From Pseudophaeobacter sp965641885 (GTDB lineage Bacteria; Pseudomonadota; Alphaproteobacteria; Rhodobacterales; Rhodobacteraceae), in the NCBI GenBank assembly GCA_965641885.1, contig OZ282574.1, positions 2,852,001 to 2,916,000 on the forward strand: a DNA stretch of 64,000 bases, read 5' to 3'. A program made the translations under genes and the position numbers. Positions 33,646 to 42,523 of this stretch are shown here, one piece after another. Below the pieces are notes generated by a model, which was not told where the DNA came from, searched no databases, and saw only the letters and a program-made list of their open reading frames with translations. Numbering within the stretch: the first letter of the stretch is position 1; each line of letters opens with the position of its first letter.

Positions 33646-33822
33646 GCCCGACGGCCCCCGCTACGCGGTTATGCGGGGGCACATCAAGATCACAACAGCT
33701 GCGCACCAAATTGCTGCTTCGAGCCCGAACTCACCTATTTTCTGTGCCGCAGCGAATGTCCTGTCTACGGAAACTGAGAAGAGCTGCCCTTCTCAAATCC
33801 CGCATTCTCTTTTACGACATCC
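33646..33822. other. Convergent gap after dnaB with a strong hairpin
   Basis: GCCCCCGC (33654-33661) pairs with GCGGGGGC (33673-33680) right after the dnaB stop, without a T-run. The rest of the gap is AT-richer and non-coding. The composition shift begins here. Confidence 0.5.
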
Positions 33823-34728
33823 TTAGGTTTCAAGAGTTGGAAATCCATAGAGGTGCGCAGGATTATCAACCAGTATTTTCTGCCGAAGGGACGCGTTGCA
33901 TCCCCAATCAGAAAGTTGCTCTAGAAGCGCCCCGTCGTTTGGCATAACACCGACATGCCGTACATGTGGCCAGTCTGAGCCCCAAAGCAGGCGCGAAGGA
34001 TTGGCGGATATAAGGGCGTGAGCCATCTCTACAATATCCGAATACGGATACCTGTCTAAGTTGCTGATACGATATGGACCCGTTAGTTTGACCCAAGCCT
34101 GCCCGTCTTCAAAGGCGGACAGAAACCGGCAGAACCCTGGATCGTTGACGCCTTTTTGGGCGTTTGTGTAGCCCAGATGGCCAAAAACAACAGGCACATG
34201 CGAGGCGGCCAGTACTGCGTCTATGTCATCAAAAGTCTCGACATGGGCGAGAAACTCAATGTGCCAGCCAAGATCAGCGATGCGCGCGGTGAAAGCCAAA
34301 GCGTCTTTAATAGAAGGAAAGGTCATTCCGCCGCTGTCGACCACGTTTACGCGAATACCCCGCGCGCCCGCTGCATGGAAAGCCTCTAGCTCTGCATCGG
34401 TTACGTTCTGGGTTACAGAAACGACAGCCCGAAGTCGATCAGGCTCGGCACGTGATACCTCAAGAGTGGCTGCATTGTCCTCAGCGTATACACTAGGTTG
34501 AATGACAACCGCGCGCTGGATCCCCAAAGCAGAGGCAACTTTGTTATAATCATCAATCTCTAAGGGTGGCGGAGTGTAGCTGCGATCGGGCACGTAGCGA
34601 TGCTCATGCCCCGAGGGAAAAATATGGAAATGCGTGTCGCAGGCACCGGCAGGCAAACTGAAATCCGGTCCACGCGGATTGTGATCTGGGGCTGCACAAA
34701 AGGGAACACCACCGCTTTGACTGGTCAT
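33823..34728 (-). CDS. Amidohydrolase, 2-pyrone-4,6-dicarboxylate lactonase-like
   Basis: A 301-residue TIM-barrel hydrolase. Metal-site motifs are ACDTHFHIF near residue 28, HVETFDD, FGHLGY, and the terminal WGSDWPHV with the catalytic Asp. This pattern matches the LigI/PDC-hydrolase and sugar-lactonase branch of amidohydrolase_2. The start at 34728 is set by GGGAG 7 nt ahead. It is antisense to its neighbours, AT-richer, and separates dnaB from alr. A lactone or dicarboxylate substrate is likely, but no pathway partners lie nearby. Confidence 0.88.
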   Translation of the reverse strand: MTSQSGGVPFCAAPDHNPRGPDFSLPAGACDTHFHIFPSGHEHRYVPDRSYTPPPLEIDDYNKVASALGIQRAVVIQPSVYAEDNAATLEVSRAEPDRLRAVVSVTQNVTDAELEAFHAAGARGIRVNVVDSGGMTFPSIKDALAFTARIADLGWHIEFLAHVETFDDIDAVLAASHVPVVFGHLGYTNAQKGVNDPGFCRFLSAFEDGQAWVKLTGPYRISNLDRYPYSDIVEMAHALISANPSRLLWGSDWPHVRHVGVMPNDGALLEQLSDWGCNASLRQKILVDNPAHLYGFPTLET

Positions 34729-35087
34729 AAACTTGCTCCCATTCTTGTTCGCATTGAAGGCGATTTCCTCAACATCTGCAAGTACGTTGAAGCGACCCCG
34801 CATAGTGGATGAATGCCCCCGACAGAAAGATGAACACAATGGCAAGGTGATGAAAGCCGCCAAAACCAGCCATTTATTCGGAAACGGTCAACGGCAGCTT
34901 CGTCCGCCTAACAGACATAAAGAACAGCCAATGCACCAAGCGCATCTGATGGTTGCCATCAGCCCCTTCAGGTCGAAAGCCTCCCAAGGCACCCAAACCA
35001 GCCACATGTAGCCGATACCAGTCACAACGTGCAAATTTCCTCACGAATATCCCTTGACCCCTGCCCCGCGCATGTCAAGAACGGGGC
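34729..35087. other. AT-richer gap between amidohydrolase and alr
   Basis: About 360 bp with no firm gene. On the minus strand a frame of about 45 codons (GTG at about 35027 to a stop near 34895) reads VTGIGYMWLVWVPWEAF then a Cys-rich end. It has GAGGA upstream. It may be a small membrane protein, a gene remnant, or chance. Confidence 0.3.
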
Positions 35088-36125
35088 ATGAGCACGGCTA
35101 AACTGACAATCAATCTCGATGCGCTGGTGACCAACTGGCAAAATCTGAACGCTATGACCAACTGCGAGACCGCAGCGGTGGTCAAGGCTAATGGCTATGG
35201 GCTGGATGCCGCCCGTGTCGCCAAGGCACTGGCCAAGGTCGGCGCACGCAATTTCTTTGTAGCCGCCGCCGAAGAAGGCGTGGCGCTGCGCCGCGCCCTC
35301 GGCCCCGGCCCCGGTATTTCGGTGTTTTCCGGCCATATGGACGGCGACGCCAAACTGCTGAAAGATTTCCAGCTCACCCCGATGCTGAATTCTCTGGACC
35401 AGATGCTGCGCCATTTTGAGGCGCTGCCGGGCCATGACTTTGGCGTCCAGCTGGACAGCGGCATGAACCGTCTCGGAATGGAGCCCGCCGAATGGGCAGC
35501 CGTTCGCGACATTGCTCTGGGCCAAAGACCTGTTCTGCTGATGTCGCATCTGGCCTGCAGCGATGAGCCCGCACATGTCATGAACGCCCTGCAGCTCAAG
35601 ACATTCCGCGACATGACCGATGGCATTGAAGTGCCGCGCTCGCTTGCCGCGACCGGAGGAATTTTGCTGGGGCGCGACTATCACTTTGATCTGTGCCGTC
35701 CCGGCGTGGGCCTCTATGGCGGCGCGCCCTTTACCGAAGCGCTTCCGGTGGTGCAGCTTGACCTGCCGGTGATCCAGACCCGCGATGTTGAAGTTGGCGA
35801 AAGCGTCGGCTACGGCAATGCCTGGGTGGCGCAGAGGCCCAGTCGCATTGCCACCGTGGCGGCCGGCTATGCCGACGGGTTGCAGCGTGCGTTGATGAAT
35901 ACCGGCATCTCGCTTTATGCCGGGACCACCACCTGCCCGGTTGTCGGGCGCATCTCGATGGATTTGATCACTGTGGACATCACCGCTCTTGCGGAGATCC
36001 CCGCAAGCCTGTCTCTTCTCAATGAGGCGCAAACCGTCGATCACCTCGCCAATGCGGCCGGCACCATCGGCTATGAGATTCTCACCTCGCTTGGCCATCG
36101 CTATGCACGGACATATCAGGGATGA
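35088..36125 (+). CDS. alr: Alanine racemase
   Basis: A 345-residue PLP enzyme that makes D-alanine for peptidoglycan. The PLP lysine is in AAVVKANGYG (Lys 33), the second catalytic residue is the Tyr in SVGYGNAW, and the C-terminal GRISMDLITVD is typical. It overlaps mlaE by ATGA, so it heads a translationally coupled run with lipid-transport genes, an order I recall from other roseobacters. Confidence 0.95.
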   Translation: MSTAKLTINLDALVTNWQNLNAMTNCETAAVVKANGYGLDAARVAKALAKVGARNFFVAAAEEGVALRRALGPGPGISVFSGHMDGDAKLLKDFQLTPMLNSLDQMLRHFEALPGHDFGVQLDSGMNRLGMEPAEWAAVRDIALGQRPVLLMSHLACSDEPAHVMNALQLKTFRDMTDGIEVPRSLAATGGILLGRDYHFDLCRPGVGLYGGAPFTEALPVVQLDLPVIQTRDVEVGESVGYGNAWVAQRPSRIATVAAGYADGLQRALMNTGISLYAGTTTCPVVGRISMDLITVDITALAEIPASLSLLNEAQTVDHLANAAGTIGYEILTSLGHRYARTYQG

Positions 36126-36904
36126 ACCCGCTTAGTCTTCTGGCCCGCCTGGGCCGTCTGGCACTTGCAGCCCTCGCAGCCATTGGCCGTGTGGCACTGT
36201 TTGCCGTCAGCACTTTCACCCATATGCTGCGCCCGCCCTACTATCCCCGCGAATTCGCCTTGTCGCTTTTGCAGATTGGCTGGCTGTCGCTGCCCGTGGT
36301 TGCCCTGACGGCTGTCTTCACCGGCGGCGCGCTGGCGCTGCAGATCTATGCCGGTGGCGCACGGTTCAACGCCGAAGCCGTGGTGCCGCAGATTGTCGCC
36401 ATTGGCATGGTGCGCGAACTCGGGCCCGTTCTGGTCGGGCTGATGATCGCCGCCCGCGTCACCTCATCGGTTGCCGCCGAGATCGCCACCATGAAAGTCA
36501 CCGAGCAGATCGACGCGCTGGTGACACTATCCACCAACCCAATGCAGTATCTGGTCGCACCGCGGGTGCTGGCAGCACTTGTCACCGTGCCGGTTCTGGT
36601 TGGTATCGGCGATATCATCGGCATTGCCGGCGGCTACACTGTCTCGGTGCACAACCTTGGCTTTAACTCAGCCGCATACCTGAAAAACACCGTTGATTTT
36701 CTTGAGCCCCTGGATCTAATTTCCTCGCTGGTCAAAGGCGCCTTCTTTGGCACCATCGCCGCCACCATGGGCTGCTACTATGGCATGCAGTCGGGACGCG
36801 GCGCACAGGGCGTTGGCAGTGCGACAAAATCCTCGGTCGAGGCCGCCGCCGTGTTGATCCTGGCCACCAACTTTATCCTGACTGGGGTGTTCTTCTCACT
36901 ATGA
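36122..36904 (+). CDS. mlaE: MlaE-like ABC transporter permease
   Basis: A 260-residue inner-membrane permease of the MlaE family that moves phospholipids between membranes to preserve outer-membrane asymmetry. Family landmarks are FTGGALALQ, MVRELGPVLVGLM, and SSVAAEIATMKVTEQIDAL. The C-terminal half has four or five helices. It overlaps alr and mlaF by 4 bp each. The MCE-domain partner MlaD is not in the window. Confidence 0.93.
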   Translation: MNPLSLLARLGRLALAALAAIGRVALFAVSTFTHMLRPPYYPREFALSLLQIGWLSLPVVALTAVFTGGALALQIYAGGARFNAEAVVPQIVAIGMVRELGPVLVGLMIAARVTSSVAAEIATMKVTEQIDALVTLSTNPMQYLVAPRVLAALVTVPVLVGIGDIIGIAGGYTVSVHNLGFNSAAYLKNTVDFLEPLDLISSLVKGAFFGTIAATMGCYYGMQSGRGAQGVGSATKSSVEAAAVLILATNFILTGVFFSL

Positions 36905-37689
36905 CACAGGCAAAAACATCCCCGCCCATGATCGCCCCCCCCATGATCAAGCTGGACAACGTTCACAAGGCCTTTGGCTCGAACAAGGTTTTGCGTGGCA
37001 TCAACCTTGAGATCGCCAAAGGCAGCTCAATGGTGATCATTGGCGGCTCTGGCACTGGCAAATCCGTGGCCCTCAAAAGCGTTCTGGGCCTGATCACGCC
37101 GGACTCTGGCGAGATATATGTCGATGGTAAGCCCGCCAACTCTGGTGACCGCGATGCCTTTCTGGCGCGTTTTGGCATGTTGTTTCAGGGCGGTGCCCTG
37201 TTTGATTCGCTACCCGTCTGGCAGAACGTCGCCTTTCGCCTGCTGCGCGGTGCCCTGAAACGCCCCGTTGAAGAAGCCCGCGAGATCGCCATCGAGAAAC
37301 TGCGCCGCGTTGGTCTCAAACCCGATGTCGCCGACCAGCTGCCGGCTGAGCTGTCCGGTGGTATGCAAAAACGCGTCGGCCTTGCCCGCGCCATCGCTGC
37401 CGAGCCCGAAATCATCTTTTTTGACGAGCCCACCACCGGTCTCGACCCGATCATGGCCGGCGTCATCAACGATTTGATCCGCGAGATCGTGGTCGAGATG
37501 GGCGCCACCGCAATGACCATCACCCACGATATGACCTCGGTGCGCGCCATCGCCGACAATATCGCCATGCTGCACGACGGCGTCATCAAATGGACCGGCT
37601 CGGTAGAGCATTTGGATGACAGCGGCGATCCCTATCTGGACCAGTTTATTCATGGTCGGGCCGAGGGGCCGATTGAGGCCGTGCGCTAG
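36901..37689 (+). CDS. mlaF: MlaF-like ABC transporter ATPase
   Basis: A 262-residue ATPase that powers the MlaE permease. Walker A is GGSGTGKSV near residue 45, the signature is LSGGMQKR, and Walker B is IIFFDEPTTGLDP, followed by TITHDM with the switch His. The N-terminal MIAPPMIKLDN has a Pro-rich lead. It is coupled by ATGA to mlaE, and a 20-nt gap separates it from the next gene. Confidence 0.94.
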   Translation: MTQAKTSPPMIAPPMIKLDNVHKAFGSNKVLRGINLEIAKGSSMVIIGGSGTGKSVALKSVLGLITPDSGEIYVDGKPANSGDRDAFLARFGMLFQGGALFDSLPVWQNVAFRLLRGALKRPVEEAREIAIEKLRRVGLKPDVADQLPAELSGGMQKRVGLARAIAAEPEIIFFDEPTTGLDPIMAGVINDLIREIVVEMGATAMTITHDMTSVRAIADNIAMLHDGVIKWTGSVEHLDDSGDPYLDQFIHGRAEGPIEAVR

Positions 37690-37709
37690 GATGCCATAAA
37701 GGAAAATTC

Positions 37710-38432
37710 ATGACCGAAATGGAAGAGATCGAAGAACTCTTTACACTGACAGAAAGTGTCAGGGGCCAAATTACACAAGTGCTTTCCGTCACCAGACCAA
37801 ATGCAAGAGTAAGCAAATTCGACGGGCTGTTAACCTCGTATCTTAAGGCGAAACTACGGTTAGAAATCTGCGGGTTCTCCGTCCCCCCTATTGAGATCTC
37901 GGGAAAGGACAAACCTGAGGTCATTGCTGAAATTGTTTCAATGGAATCCATTTTCAACGAAATAAGTAAGACGCTTTCCCAGAGGCGAAGTGTTTTGGAG
38001 ACTGAGGCAACCTACCTAAAACTCGTAGAACAGATTTCAACGGACGATAATCACTTGGCTAGTTCTTCACCCGACATTTTGGTACTGAATACTGCCCAAA
38101 ATGATCTCGTACAGGACAAGTTGGATGACCTTCGGAACACTTTACAAGCAGCCGAATGGGAAACTCACGAACACAAAGATCGCGTTCTTCGAAGTTTGAA
38201 CAATTTGCAACGCGAACTTGATAGTAGAATCGGGAGCTATTCGCGGCGTCTAGGGCAGCTAGTTGAGTTAGGTGACGCAATCGGTGAGTTTGGCAAGAAA
38301 ACAAAACCAGCCACCGACCGAGTGAAGGATTTGATGGATTCTCTACGGATATTCAAAAAAGAGAACGCTCAGATCGAAAAATCAAAAGACCCTTTAAAAC
38401 TGGAGGATATGAGAAAACAGGACGACGAATGA
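37710..38432 (+). CDS. Coiled-coil hypothetical protein inside the mla-pqiA operon
   Basis: A 240-residue protein with no recognised domain. Most of its length is predicted to be helical with heptad-like spacing, for example KLDDLRNTLQAAEWETHEHK and RSLNNLQRELDS. The C-terminus is charged (PLKLEDMRKQDDE). No signal peptide or membrane segment is seen. Its codon use is markedly AT-richer than its flanks. Yet it fits tightly: AAGGAAA precedes the start, it is 20 nt from mlaF, and its stop overlaps the pqiA start (ATGA). It may be a horizontally acquired regulator or scaffold of the transport system. Function unknown. Confidence 0.78.
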   Translation: MTEMEEIEELFTLTESVRGQITQVLSVTRPNARVSKFDGLLTSYLKAKLRLEICGFSVPPIEISGKDKPEVIAEIVSMESIFNEISKTLSQRRSVLETEATYLKLVEQISTDDNHLASSSPDILVLNTAQNDLVQDKLDDLRNTLQAAEWETHEHKDRVLRSLNNLQRELDSRIGSYSRRLGQLVELGDAIGEFGKKTKPATDRVKDLMDSLRIFKKENAQIEKSKDPLKLEDMRKQDDE

Positions 38433-38878
38433 CCCTCCGCCTCGCCACCCTCTCGCTACTAATCCTCTACCCCGTCGCCTGGTTCGCGCCTTTGATGCGC
38501 GCTGGTCTTTTGCCGATCTTTGGACTTTCGGAAATCTCGGTGGTGACCGGATTGCAAAGCCTGTGGAGCAGCGACGTGGTGCTGGCGCTCATTGTCACCT
38601 TCTTTGCCATCTTCGCGCCCTACCTCAAAACCATTGGGCTGGCGCTGGTCCAGTGGGACCTGCTGGACCCTCGCGCCCAGCCGGTGCTGCATGTCTTGGG
38701 GAAACTCGCCATGGCCGATGTCTTCCTCATCGCGCTCTATCTCACCCTGGCCAAAAGCATCGGTTACGCCACGATTGAAACCGCCTGGGGTCTCTACCTG
38801 TTCAGCGCCTGCATCATCGCCTCACTGATCCTCAGCTTGCTGACAGAGCGCCACCTTCGCGCTGAGGCCTCTCAATGA
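38429..38878 (+). CDS. pqiA: Paraquat-inducible protein A-like membrane protein
   Basis: A 149-residue membrane protein with four predicted helices. It resembles one PqiA domain (PVAWFAPLM, then FAPYLKTIGLALV, then LGKLAMADVFLIAL). PqiA proteins work with MCE-type lipid transport systems in the envelope, which fits its place after mlaEF. Full-length PqiA has two such domains; this is a single-domain version. It is coupled to the preceding coiled-coil gene by ATGA. Confidence 0.87.
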   Translation: MTLRLATLSLLILYPVAWFAPLMRAGLLPIFGLSEISVVTGLQSLWSSDVVLALIVTFFAIFAPYLKTIGLALVQWDLLDPRAQPVLHVLGKLAMADVFLIALYLTLAKSIGYATIETAWGLYLFSACIIASLILSLLTERHLRAEASQ

Positions 38879-39177
38879 CGCTGCGCGCATAGAGCAGCGC
38901 CCTGCCTCAGGACGGAGGCAAGGCCAGGATTGCAGCAACAAAGCGCCAGTCAAACTTGCACCAGCGCCTTCAGGGCAGTCCTGCCCCTGAAGCGCGTCTC
39001 AGCAAAATCTTCCCTTTCTTTTCTGCCTTTCTTTTCTGTTGCGCCGCGCCAGCGGCGCCAGGCCCAACCCTGCGGCTGGCTCTGCGGCAGCAGAGGAGGC
39101 CAAGGGGGCGGGAGCTCTTGCTTTTTTGCCGCGACTGCCCCCTTGAACAAACCCTGAACATCAGGCAGAACTTCCCC
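38879..39177. other. Gap between pqiA and radA
   Basis: About 300 bp. It holds a GC-rich inverted repeat (GCGCCGCGCCAGCGGCGC, about 39040-39057) and T/C-rich tracts. No gene is supported on either strand. Confidence 0.4.
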
Positions 39178-40545
39178 ATGGCAAAATCAAAATCCTTCTC
39201 CTGTTCGGCCTGTGGCGCCGGTTTTTCAAAATGGTCCGGTCGTTGCGAAGGCTGCGGCGAATGGAACAGTATTGTTGAGGACAAAGGGCTCTCCTCTGCA
39301 GGTCCCGCAAAAAAGTCCCTCGGCATCCGGCGGGGCAAAACCATCCCGCTCTCGGATCTCTCCACCGAAGAGACGCCACCGCCACGTGCCACCTGCGGCG
39401 TTGGTGAACTCGACCGGGTGCTGGGCGGCGGTCTGGTTGCAGCCTCGGCCATTCTGGTTGGCGGTGATCCCGGCATCGGCAAATCTACCCTGCTGCTGCA
39501 GGCTGCGGCGCAATTCGCGCAGGCCGGGGTCAAAACCATCTATGTCAGCGGCGAGGAAGCCTCGGCGCAGGTGCGTATGCGGGCGCAGCGTTTGGGGCTG
39601 GCACAGGCGCCTGTGAAACTGGCCGCCGAAACCAACCTGCGCGATATCCTCACCACACTTGAGGCGGAAAAGCCGCAGCTGGCGATCATCGATTCGATCC
39701 AGACCATGTGGGCCGACCATGTCGACAGCGCGCCGGGGTCCGTCAGCCAGGTCCGCGCCGCCGCCCATGAGCTGACGACCTTTGCCAAAAGTCAGGGTAT
39801 TTCGATCATCATGGTTGGCCATGTCACCAAGGACGGCCAGATCGCCGGCCCCCGCGTGGTCGAACACATGGTCGATACCGTTCTGTATTTTGAAGGCGAG
39901 CGTGGCCATCAGTTCCGCATCCTGCGGGCGGTCAAGAACCGCTTTGGCCCGTCCGATGAAATTGGCGTCTTTGAAATGACCGGCGCGGGCCTTGCCGAGG
40001 TCACCAACCCTTCGGCGCTGTTCCTTTCAGGCCGCGGTGAGCCCTCGCCGGGATCTGTGGTTTTTGCTGGCATTGAGGGCACGCGCCCGGTGCTGGTAGA
40101 GATGCAGGCTCTTGTGGCCCCCTCGCCGCATTCGCAGCCCCGGCGCGCTGTTGTCGGCTGGGACAGCTCGCGACTGGCGATGATCCTCGCCGTGCTCGAG
40201 GCGCGCTGCGGCATTCCTTTTGCCGGGCTGGATGTCTATCTCAACGTGGCGGGCGGCATGAAAATTACCGAGCCCGCCGCCGACCTCGCCGTCGCCGCTG
40301 CCCTGCTGAGCGCCCGTGAAGACGTGGCACTTCCGGCAGATACGGCAGTTTTTGGAGAAATATCGCTCTCAGGAGCCCTTCGCCCGGCCCCACAGACCGA
40401 AAACCGGTTGAAAGAAGCGCAAAAACTTGGTTTCACCTCTGCAATTGCCCCGAGTGGGGGCAAAGCCGTTTCGATCAAGGGTCTTGGCCTGCGCCAAGCC
40501 TCCGATCTGGCAAGTTTTGTTGGTGAGTTCTTTGGAGCCGGCTAG
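39178..40545 (+). CDS. radA: DNA repair protein RadA
   Basis: A 455-residue RecA-like helicase that processes recombination intermediates. The N-terminal zinc finger is CSACGAGF...CEGCGEW. Walker A is GGDPGIGKSTL near residue 98, the family KNRFG motif is present, and the C-terminal domain is Lon-protease-like without its catalytic pair (GGMKITEPAADLAVA). The start at 39178 is preferred because upstream in-frame codons precede the zinc finger with no family features. Confidence 0.95.
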   Translation: MAKSKSFSCSACGAGFSKWSGRCEGCGEWNSIVEDKGLSSAGPAKKSLGIRRGKTIPLSDLSTEETPPPRATCGVGELDRVLGGGLVAASAILVGGDPGIGKSTLLLQAAAQFAQAGVKTIYVSGEEASAQVRMRAQRLGLAQAPVKLAAETNLRDILTTLEAEKPQLAIIDSIQTMWADHVDSAPGSVSQVRAAAHELTTFAKSQGISIIMVGHVTKDGQIAGPRVVEHMVDTVLYFEGERGHQFRILRAVKNRFGPSDEIGVFEMTGAGLAEVTNPSALFLSGRGEPSPGSVVFAGIEGTRPVLVEMQALVAPSPHSQPRRAVVGWDSSRLAMILAVLEARCGIPFAGLDVYLNVAGGMKITEPAADLAVAAALLSAREDVALPADTAVFGEISLSGALRPAPQTENRLKEAQKLGFTSAIAPSGGKAVSIKGLGLRQASDLASFVGEFFGAG

Positions 40546-40584
40546 ATTTGCCAAAATTTTATCGCAGGCTAACGGGCGAGGGAC

Positions 40585-41139
40585 ATGGAAGGTTTCACAA
40601 TTATTGACGGGGTCGTAGCCCTGGTCATCGTTTTATCGGCGCTTCTGGCCTATTCGCGTGGCTTTGTCCGCGAGGCCATGGCCATTGCTGGCTGGATCGC
40701 AGCTGGCGTCCTTGCCTTTATGTTCGCACCACAGGTGGAGCCGCTGATGGCTGAAATCCCTGTGATAGGGGAATTTATCTCTGACAGTTGCGAGTTGTCG
40801 ATCATCGCCGCCTTTGCCGCAGTCTTTGCGCTGGCGCTGATTGTGGTCTCGTTCTTTACCCCGCTGTTTTCCTCGCTGGTACAGCGTTCCGCACTGGGCG
40901 GCCTGGACCAGGGAGCCGGCTTCTTTTTTGGCGTGCTGCGGGGCATCCTGCTCGTGGCGATTGCCTTCTTCCTCTATAATGTGGTGATGACCGGTCAGAA
41001 CTTTACAATAGTTGACGAAAGCCGCTCTTCGGTGGTGTTTGAACGACTGATTGGCAAGGTCGAAGATCGCAATCCAGAACAGGCCTTGGGCTGGGTGACA
41101 CAACAATATGAGGCCCTGATAGGCTCCTGCGGATCCTAA
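40585..41139 (+). CDS. cvpA: CvpA-family membrane protein
   Basis: A 184-residue membrane protein with four predicted helices and the family start IIDGVVALVIVLSALLAYSRGFVREAM. E. coli CvpA is needed for colicin V export and sits next to purF; here purF follows after one gene. The amphipathic C-terminal tail includes NPEQALGWV. Its true function in the envelope is unclear. Confidence 0.92.
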   Translation: MEGFTIIDGVVALVIVLSALLAYSRGFVREAMAIAGWIAAGVLAFMFAPQVEPLMAEIPVIGEFISDSCELSIIAAFAAVFALALIVVSFFTPLFSSLVQRSALGGLDQGAGFFFGVLRGILLVAIAFFLYNVVMTGQNFTIVDESRSSVVFERLIGKVEDRNPEQALGWVTQQYEALIGSCGS

Positions 41140-41179
41140 GCGGTTATTTGTTTACCAAAGTAAATCTGACACGATTTAG

Positions 41180-41206
41180 AAAGGGCGCCTTAACGGTGCC
41201 CTTTTT
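41180..41206 (+). terminator. Terminator after cvpA
   Basis: AAAGGGC-G-CC and GG-T-GCCCTTT form a stem with loop TTAAC, followed by five T. It lies 40 nt after the stop codon. Confidence 0.8.
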
Positions 41207-41233
41207 CTATGGTTCAGCAAAGGCTTCACAGGT

Positions 41234-41362
41234 TTATCCACAGACTGCCTGCTGATAAGTTAACATGTACCGTCAACCATTAACCTTTTGTTAACCAATA
41301 AGAATCACTTTTTTCGAATCTCATTGAGAGACTTTGATTCCGGGGTAGATTCTTAAAGAATC
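41234..41362. promoter_or_regulatory. CtrA site, DnaA box and palindrome upstream of the Hint gene
   Basis: Three motifs are clustered in an AT-rich gap of 394 bp: a perfect DnaA box TTATCCACA (41234-41242), a full CtrA-type site TTAA-CCTTTTG-TTAA (41280-41294), and a perfect palindrome GATTCTT-A-AAGAATC (41348-41362). Two further TTAAC half-sites lie near 41260 and 41387. This predicts cell-cycle or CtrA-controlled expression of the Hint gene that starts at 41534. Too few DnaA boxes are present for a replication origin. Confidence 0.6.
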
Positions 41363-41533
41363 CTCAACCAGCAGCGGCCAAAGGTTAACAATCCTGAGAA
41401 AAATCGCGTTTTGTCGCCAAAAAACGGCCCAAGATCGAAATTGGCCGCACCCCTGCCCCATTTCCGTCCCAATTCGGAGGCCACATAGGATCAACACAGA
41501 CGAACAGGCACTTTCGCTCAGAAGGACGACACC

Positions 41534-42214
41534 ATGCTGCTGGATCATTTCAACACTTTCGCCGTTTATCAGCCCGCTGGCCTTCTGTTGGACTTCCCTA
41601 TGCTGCGCCCTGAGCCCTCTGTCCAAGCGCCTCAACGCAGCCGAACCGGTGGTTTTCTGCCTAAGACGCTTGTGGAAACCGATCGCGGCTTTATCCAGGC
41701 CCGTGACGTGAAACCAGGCGATATGGTTTACACCTTTGATGGTGGATGTCAGGAAGTCGAAGTGGTGCGCCATGCGGTGCCACGCGTCACCACTCTGATG
41801 CACGTGCCTGCCGGTGCCCTTGGCAATGATTGCGACCTTGAGTTGCCCGCAGATCAAATGGTCGCTCTGGAACTGGACGCGGTTGAACGCCTCTTTGGCT
41901 TGCCTTTGGTTCTGGTGAAACTGATTTCACTGGCTGGTCACAAAGGCATCAAGGCCCTTAGCCCCGAACATCTGGGCCGCATCCACATTGAATGCGCCGA
42001 AGAAGAGCTGATCTGGGCCGAAAGCGGTATGCTTATGCAGGCCGGAACGGGCGGACCTGATGGTGCCTTCAAAGAGCTTTCCCTGTCTGAGACCCGGCAG
42101 ATTCTGGCAAGCGAAGAAGGTCGCGCCCTGGCGCTGACCGGCCTTGCGCTCGAAAACGCCCGCTATCCCGACCTGCTGAAAGAGCTTTTGGCTACTCCTA
42201 AAGCCGCTGCCTGA
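41534..42214 (+). CDS. Hint-domain protein
   Basis: A 226-residue protein with an N-terminal Hint (hedgehog/intein) fold: TGGFLPKTLVETDRGFIQARDVKPGDMVYTFDGG is its start region, then ELPADQMVALELD matches the usual D-H-R-x-L block. The first Hint residue is usually Cys or Ser; here the position is Gly/Phe, so self-splicing is doubtful. AAGGAC precedes the ATG. Roseobacters carry many Hint proteins, often in secreted or surface proteins. No secretion signal is seen. The upstream region carries CtrA and DnaA motifs. Confidence 0.8.
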   Translation: MLLDHFNTFAVYQPAGLLLDFPMLRPEPSVQAPQRSRTGGFLPKTLVETDRGFIQARDVKPGDMVYTFDGGCQEVEVVRHAVPRVTTLMHVPAGALGNDCDLELPADQMVALELDAVERLFGLPLVLVKLISLAGHKGIKALSPEHLGRIHIECAEEELIWAESGMLMQAGTGGPDGAFKELSLSETRQILASEEGRALALTGLALENARYPDLLKELLATPKAAA

Positions 42215-42523
42215 TCCCGCCCTTTGTGTCGATCTAAGGCCAAGAGGCCTGCCGCCATTTACCATCACGAGCCCGCTCACACGCACGCCCGCACGCAAAA
42301 GGTGCATTTACTACCCAGACAGTGCGCCAGAGCAGAAACCGTGCTCGCAAAAACCGCACAATAATCAACTGCCACGTCAGAACAAAAAATGACGCAGCAA
42401 AAACCCTGCTTTCTTCTGTATTCTGCTGGCCATCCAAGCTAGGAAGCCCCTGCAGAGCCGCGGCAAGGTCAGCGGATCTGCAGCAACCGAACAGCAACGC
42501 TACAGTGAAATTGGAGCCATTCA
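42215..42523. other. purF upstream region
   Basis: About 310 bp without a gene. GGAG is placed 8 nt before the purF ATG. A purine operator or riboswitch was not recognised. Confidence 0.4.

Noticed and set aside
35022..36098. Long minus-strand open frame of 358 codons opposite alr
   Set aside because: It is a GC-skew shadow of alr; alr has all catalytic motifs, and the antisense product has no domain.
41140..41533. Replication origin in the AT-rich region with DnaA box and CtrA site
   Set aside because: Only one consensus DnaA box, no parAB/dnaA/hemE neighbours; more like a promoter region.
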